Assembly (NCBI GenBank): GCA_000711775.1
Contig: ARYC01017733.1
Location: 32,927 to 96,926, forward strand
Source: Oxytricha trifallax
Taxonomy: Eukaryota > Ciliophora > Spirotrichea > Sporadotrichida > Oxytrichidae
Reading direction: 5' to 3'
DNA: 64,000 nucleotides
The notes beneath the pieces are model-generated. The model was not told where the DNA came from, did no database searches, and saw only the letters and a program-made list of their open reading frames with translations. The position numbers were made by a program, and so were the translations under genes. Below are positions 60,501 through 64,000 of this stretch, piece by piece; positions within the stretch are counted from its first letter, which is position 1; every line of letters starts with the position of its first letter.

Positions 60501-62300
60501 CTTATCTTTTTTGAACATGTTAGCATATTCTAATTGAATTTAGTTAGTCATTTGATATATTTATTAGTAGAGTTGTGATATGCCTTGTTGTGAAATACCA
60601 TTGGCAAAACTTTTGCATCTGTCTACGTCTATCTGAGAACCAGATTACTCAAAACCATCGTCTCCCGAACCATCTCCAAAAACTGTTTGACAGTAAACCC
60701 CAGATTCAAGCTGATCTAAAAAGGGATAGACTCCATCGAAATATTGTGGTCTATCTCTCTTTACTTAAATATATAAATTATGTATATTTATAGGCAATTC
60801 TTAACTTTATATAGATATGTGGTTTCTATTGCACTGCAGAAATCATTGAAATACTTTTATATTTCATCATCACCGTCATTCAAAACCCTAAAAAAAACTG
60901 CAATAAGATATTTTAATTTAATTATTTATTTACTTACTTACTTATATTAGAAGAATAGGAGCCATTATATTATTGATAAAATAAATTATCTTAAATGATT
61001 TTATTAAAATATAAAACTTGTCATTCAGAATGATTAAGCTGTATTTAATTCTAATACACAATATACATGCAATTATAACTAAATAAGTAGAAACATTCGA
61101 TTTATGTTTTCATTATAGAGCATTTATAAGATTTTAAGATTCAAAAATTACCAAAAAAATTATACAAAATTCCTAGAATTTCTAATTCCTACTATAAATA
61201 AATTTAATTAAGTGTCTGTTAAAAATTTAGTTACCTTATTTCATATTTTAAAAATCAACTCTGATTAAATTAAACTAAAGAGTTTTGGGGTTTTGATTAA
61301 TCAAATAGGTCTAAAAAAAATTAAAAGTATTTTTAATGTGAATAATTTAAATATAAAGTTTAAAGTCTGATTGAAGAGTAAAGCTTCAGTTGTAGCATGA
61401 ATAAACTATAAATGTAATAAAAAAATTAAGTAAATTTTTGAAACTAATTTTAACATTTTCAGCACAAGATTTTCTTTACTATAAAGTGAATATCAAATCA
61501 ATACTTGAGGCTGCCTCATCAAAAGTCTTTGTGCTCATGAAATAAGTTCCCAAAAAGTACCCATTAAAAGCTATAGTTATTAAGAGTATGAACAGAGATT
61601 GCTTTAATTTTCGCTTATTAATCTAACTATTAAAGAATTGTACTAAAGAGTTTGACAATTTAACATAAATAAGATGTTTGACATTAACCCTTAATAATAA
61701 ATTAAAACTTAACTGAATTTATTTATTGTAATTTATAGTTTTGTTAGTTTTATTAGGCTAATTTGCTTTGTATTTTCTTCTCGATGTCATTATCTTCTTC
61801 GTCAGATTCACTTTTCTTATTTTTATTTCTCTACTTTTTTGACTTCTTAAATTTCTTGTCTTTTGTATGTCTATCTCTTCTCTTTCTTTTCTCAGCTATT
61901 TTTAATTAAATATATTAAGAGAAAATTAAATTATAATTTAGAATTATAGCGTTTTTACTTTGTACATTTGATTCGTTTTTGTTTGGCTCATCAAATTCAT
62001 CATCTTCTTCGATTTTTATTTCCTCTTACTATTCTATGCTAAATATTAACATATTTTATTTATTTAATTAGCTTCCATCTTCTAGGTCACTCTTCTCTCT
62101 AATTGTTTTTCTACCATATTTCTTATAAAATCAATTATAAAAATATTTATTTCTATGAGTCTGAGCGATTTTGTTGAATATTTTTACTTTTATAACTGAT
62201 TTATTATGGATCTTGATTTTTCTAATCGTTATTATTTGTTTATATTTGCTGCTGCTATTCTTATAAATTAACTATAATAAAAATATACATGAATTATTAA
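48553..62300 (-). CDS. XC: family X membrane protein, interrupted by two young IES-like elements, 5' end uncertain
   Basis: Blocks 5' to 3': basic segments (62270-61740, including KRKRRDRHTKDKKFKKSKKQ), with a TGA at 62131-62133 that is either a boundary or damage; membrane helix (61650-61390); outer domain (60890-60575; RPQYFDGVYPFLDQ, GVYCQTVFGDGSGDDGF, IDVDRC); helices (60590-60040); 58060-57840; GIEKILELHNYRNANFVQEI (57725-57070, cut by an insert); LPWSE block (55975-55860); 55130-54980; TLPIWILFVWYN (54610-54540). Then come charged blocks (54470-52430), helical blocks (52260-50350, cut by an insert at 50513-50929), the PAS-like region (50060-49330) and C-terminal blocks down to TGA 48553-48555 (PNQEAEDLKADFKHKN). 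It is collinear with XB, and no start codon was fixed. Confidence 0.55.
50513..50929. mobile_element. Element inside XC coding sequence with 8-bp repeat AAATATTT
   Basis: 417 bp, left end GGAAGGAGAAGTTTCCTGCC, right end GCTAGGAATTTCATCCCC, flanked by AAATATTT (50505-50512 and 50930-50937). XB, near 30.2 kb, has the uninterrupted sequence, an empty site. Removal with one repeat copy restores IHQKYFENKLNEHNQQ, matching XB IHQKYFQNQLNEHNQK. Confidence 0.8.
51140..51510. mobile_element. Palindromic MITE copy 6, internally shortened
   Basis: 371 bp with TTGTAGGAATACATTCGA left end and CTACAA right end; TA follows on the right. The right arm lacks the segment that pairs with the AAAATTAGCTGGACTTTA block. 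It lies in an XC spacer. Confidence 0.8.
57189..57679. mobile_element. Element inside XC coding sequence with 8-bp repeat CAAGAATC
   Basis: 491 bp, ends GGGGGGGGGAAGTTTCCTGC and GCAGGAAACTTCCCCCCCCC, with a second inner copy of the end motif on each side. CAAGAATC flanks it at 57181-57188 and 57680-57687. Excision with one copy kept restores ISGIEKILELHNYRNANF, which aligns with X0 MDGIEKLFELHHIEGANF and XB LSGLDNILELHNIGQANF; neither paralog has an insert here. No coding capacity seen. Confidence 0.85.
58200..59400. other. AT-rich stretch in XC without recognised features
   Basis: Longer than the matching XB spacer. No coding-like frame, palindrome or transposon end was seen. Confidence 0.4.
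59428..59736 (+). CDS. Orphan plus-strand exon pair, unknown function
   Basis: Frame after a TGA: QTKKTAVPKIVAG, a GTAAGT...TTTAG intron of 51 nt (59474-59524), then NTFEIPNGYEYESYEANSLL, KQKKFLKSR and so on to TGA 59734-59736. The intron has canonical ends and joins in frame, and the strand is opposite to XC. There is no start codon. It could be a gene fragment lying in an XC spacer or a chance reading; no family was recognised. Confidence 0.3.
60763..60807. other. 41-bp IES in XC, pointer AAGT
   Basis: ACTT (minus-strand AAGT) lies at 60763-60766 and 60804-60807. Excision joins ETTYLYKV to KRDRPQYFDGV in frame. Same position and pointer as in XA and XB. Confidence 0.75.
61278..61298 (+). 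repeat. TBE-like end remnant (GTTTTGGGGTTTTGATT)
   Basis: GTTTTGGGGTTTTG followed by ATT matches an inward-facing TBE right end and ANT target in an XC spacer. No left end is nearby on this side. Confidence 0.4.
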
Positions 62301-62617
62301 AGCGGATAAATATTCTAAAAAGAAGTCATATTAATTTCAAGTTATTGTATTTTTTAATTAAATTCAAACAATTATATTTATTACCACTTAATGATATTTT
62401 CAAATATTACTTTATTTAAAGAAATGATAAGATTATTTTAGAAAAGTATTGCTATTATAAATATAGATTGGCTTTTTAAATTGAAAATTATATATTAGAA
62501 ACATTTTAAATATAGAAATTAATAATCTATTGGAATCAAAACCCCAAAACCCCTTAATGAGGTTTATAAGTGCTTTGATTTGTAGGGAATTTGTTAGGGG
62601 TTGGGGTTATTAATTAA

Positions 62618-63680
62618 ATGCGAGACAAAAATAGCAAGCTTTTTGGGTCTATTTATGATGAAGAGTATATAGATTTAGTGTATAAACTGCGATATGGATG
62701 TGATATATACAGGGAATAAGTCAAACCAGTACTGAACTATAAGTCTATTGCACTGCTCTTAAAGCGAAGTCCATCAACTGTTCGATCCCACTGTCTTATA
62801 GCAGTATAACTAAAGCAATAATAGCTGAATTCTATGCCTAAGAAGAAGTCAAAGTTTCTATAAAAGCATATTGACTATCTTATTAATGATAAAACTTTGA
62901 AGTATTGGGCTCAATTCCCTCTCGACCAACGAGCTACTATGTTTCACCGCCAGTTCCCTGAGTTGAAGATCTCTGCATAGTCTGTTGCAAACATTTATAA
63001 ACGAAATGGTATATCTTACAAAGGTGTGAATCGTATCAAGAGAGTGATTGATTTCACTCTGCCATTTTACAACAATAACTTAAATTATATTTAAAATTAA
63101 ATGCAGAGAGCCTAATAGAGTAATATTAAGTTTATTCATGCTGACGAGGCTGTGTTTACCTTCAACACTTTCATCTAGAAGTCTTGACATAAGAAGCATA
63201 GTAATATAGAGGTATAAGACTAAAAAGTCAAGGTATAAACAATGGCAATTCTTGGAGGAATTAGCGAAGATGCTGGTTTAGAAACTTATGTTATTCATCC
63301 TCGCTCTATAAAGACACAGCAGTATATTAAGTTCTTAGAGCAGCTGAGAGAGAAGTACCCTGAATAAGAGATTATACTATTCGTTGATAATCTTCAGTTC
63401 ATAAGACAAAAGAAACAAGGAAAAGTTATGAACAACTAAGAATAACACCAGTGTTCAACCTGCCTTACAGCCCATAGTTAATGGAATTAAATTCTACTGG
63501 GGTATACTAAAAGGTCATTATAAGAAACTGCTGCTATACCATCTAATGCATGACCTACCTATCGATACAGCAGACTTTATTAAAAGCTCAGCGAAGAGAG
63601 TAGATAATGTGTTGGCTTAAAAGTGTGCTAAAGAAGGGAGAGTGAATGTATATAAATAAGTTTTGTAGTTAAGTTAATGA
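62618..63680 (+). pseudogene. TBE transposase (Tc1/mariner-related DDE), damaged
   Basis: ATG 62618-62620 (MRDKNSKLFGSIYDEEY) with a helix-turn-helix-like N-terminus (YKSIALLLKRSPSTVRSHC). The catalytic region is recognisable: IHADEAVFTFNTF (first Asp), ILFVDNL (second Asp), then NGIKFYWGILKGHYKKLLLY near the third acidic position, ending at TGA 63678-63680. It is broken by an in-frame TGA at 63185-63187 and by two small frame changes, near 63400 and near 63480. Intact TBE transposases help remove germline DNA during macronuclear development in Oxytricha; this copy probably cannot. Confidence 0.75.
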
Positions 63681-63689
63681 ATATATAAG

Positions 63690-64000
63690 TCACATTTAAA
63701 ATTCTTTAGATGGAGCTGGCTTCTCTTTCTTTTCTTCTATGTCTTGCTTCCCTCCTCCTAAGTTTCTTCTCTTGCTGCCAGCTCCTGCATCTATGTTCAT
63801 TGACTATGGAGGCTAAATATTTGAATAAAGTCTCTTACTAACTTCATACTTTGTCTGCGACTTTCGCTCTCTATGAAGCTTGATCTATTCCTTCATCAAG
63901 AAGATGCCAGTACTATATTTTTCTAAAGAGTTAAACTAAAAATCTTACTTGAAATATATGGGTGCTTCTGCAACTCTTATAGCCAGCTCTCACTTATCTT
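63690..64000 (-). CDS. TBE small (22-kDa type) ORF, 3' part, with one frame change
   Basis: Minus-strand frame entering from the right edge: SESWLQELQKHPYISSKIF, then a frame change near 63930, then STGIFLMKEQIKLHRERKSQ, RLYSNIQPPQSMNIDAGAGS and a Lys/Glu-rich tail to TGA near 63691. It is convergent with the transposase. The position and orientation match the small ORF of TBEs, whose role is not established. The frame change suggests decay. Confidence 0.6.

Larger units (their letters stand above)
62537..64000 (+). mobile_element. Telomere-bearing element (TBE), left part, runs off the window
   Basis: It starts CAAAACCCCAAAACCCCTTA at 62537 after AAT (62534-62536), the expected ANT target. 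It contains a transposase gene and the start of the minus-strand small ORF. Full TBEs are about 4 kb, so the rest lies beyond 64000. It separates XC from whatever lies upstream of it. Confidence 0.85.

Noticed and set aside
1..64000. Bacterial or viral-genome reading with many short genes
   Set aside because: Under the standard code nearly all ORFs are under 105 codons. With UAR as Gln, coherent domains, introns and pointer-flanked IESs appear, which fits a ciliate germline.

Overview
The window looks like germline (micronuclear) DNA of a stichotrich/hypotrich ciliate, of the Oxytricha/Stylonychia kind. Reading frames stay open only if TAA and TAG are read as glutamine and TGA is the sole stop. 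Genes are cut by short AT-rich inserts flanked by direct repeats (IESs with pointers) and by 36-50 nt GT-AG introns. Telomere-bearing (TBE-type) transposons with CAAAACCCCAAAACCCC ends are present. Standard-code ORF calls therefore miss almost every gene. No rRNA, tRNA or CRISPR was seen.

Layout. 1-1011 (+) is the end of a Merlin/ISXO2-like transposase-derived gene. It converges on a two-box HMG protein gene at 1059-2515 (-). 2749-4087 (+) is a complete five-segment gene of unknown function; its four IESs can be removed at exact pointers to give a 310-residue frame. From about 4.15 kb to 62.3 kb the minus strand holds a tandem array of two membrane-protein families in alternation. Family X copies (X0, XA, XB, XC) have many membrane segments, a cysteine-bearing outer domain, a TmcB-type helical region and a PAS-like region. 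Family Y copies (Y0, YA, YB) are shorter membrane proteins. Every copy is broken into many MDSs.

Mobile DNA fills the spacers and sometimes cuts the genes. It includes an ITR-flanked element (22.4-24.4 kb) with an intact 447-residue protein carrying an SF3/Rep-type helicase core, and a relative of it at 32.9-33.7 kb. Six copies of a TA-flanked palindromic MITE are present, one nested in a larger palindrome. Two other foldback elements occur, one with a protein-like frame in both arms. A family of about 300-490 bp elements has ends like GGGGAAGTTTCCTGC and 8-bp flanking repeats; two of its members interrupt XC coding sequence. There is one decayed complete TBE (24.5-26.3 kb) and one TBE running off the right edge.

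Comparison of the paralogs lets insertions, empty sites and conserved IESs be read directly. Coding-block limits in the X and Y genes are approximate (tens of bases) unless a pointer or intron is named. All calls come from reading the sequence by eye; no database search was possible.
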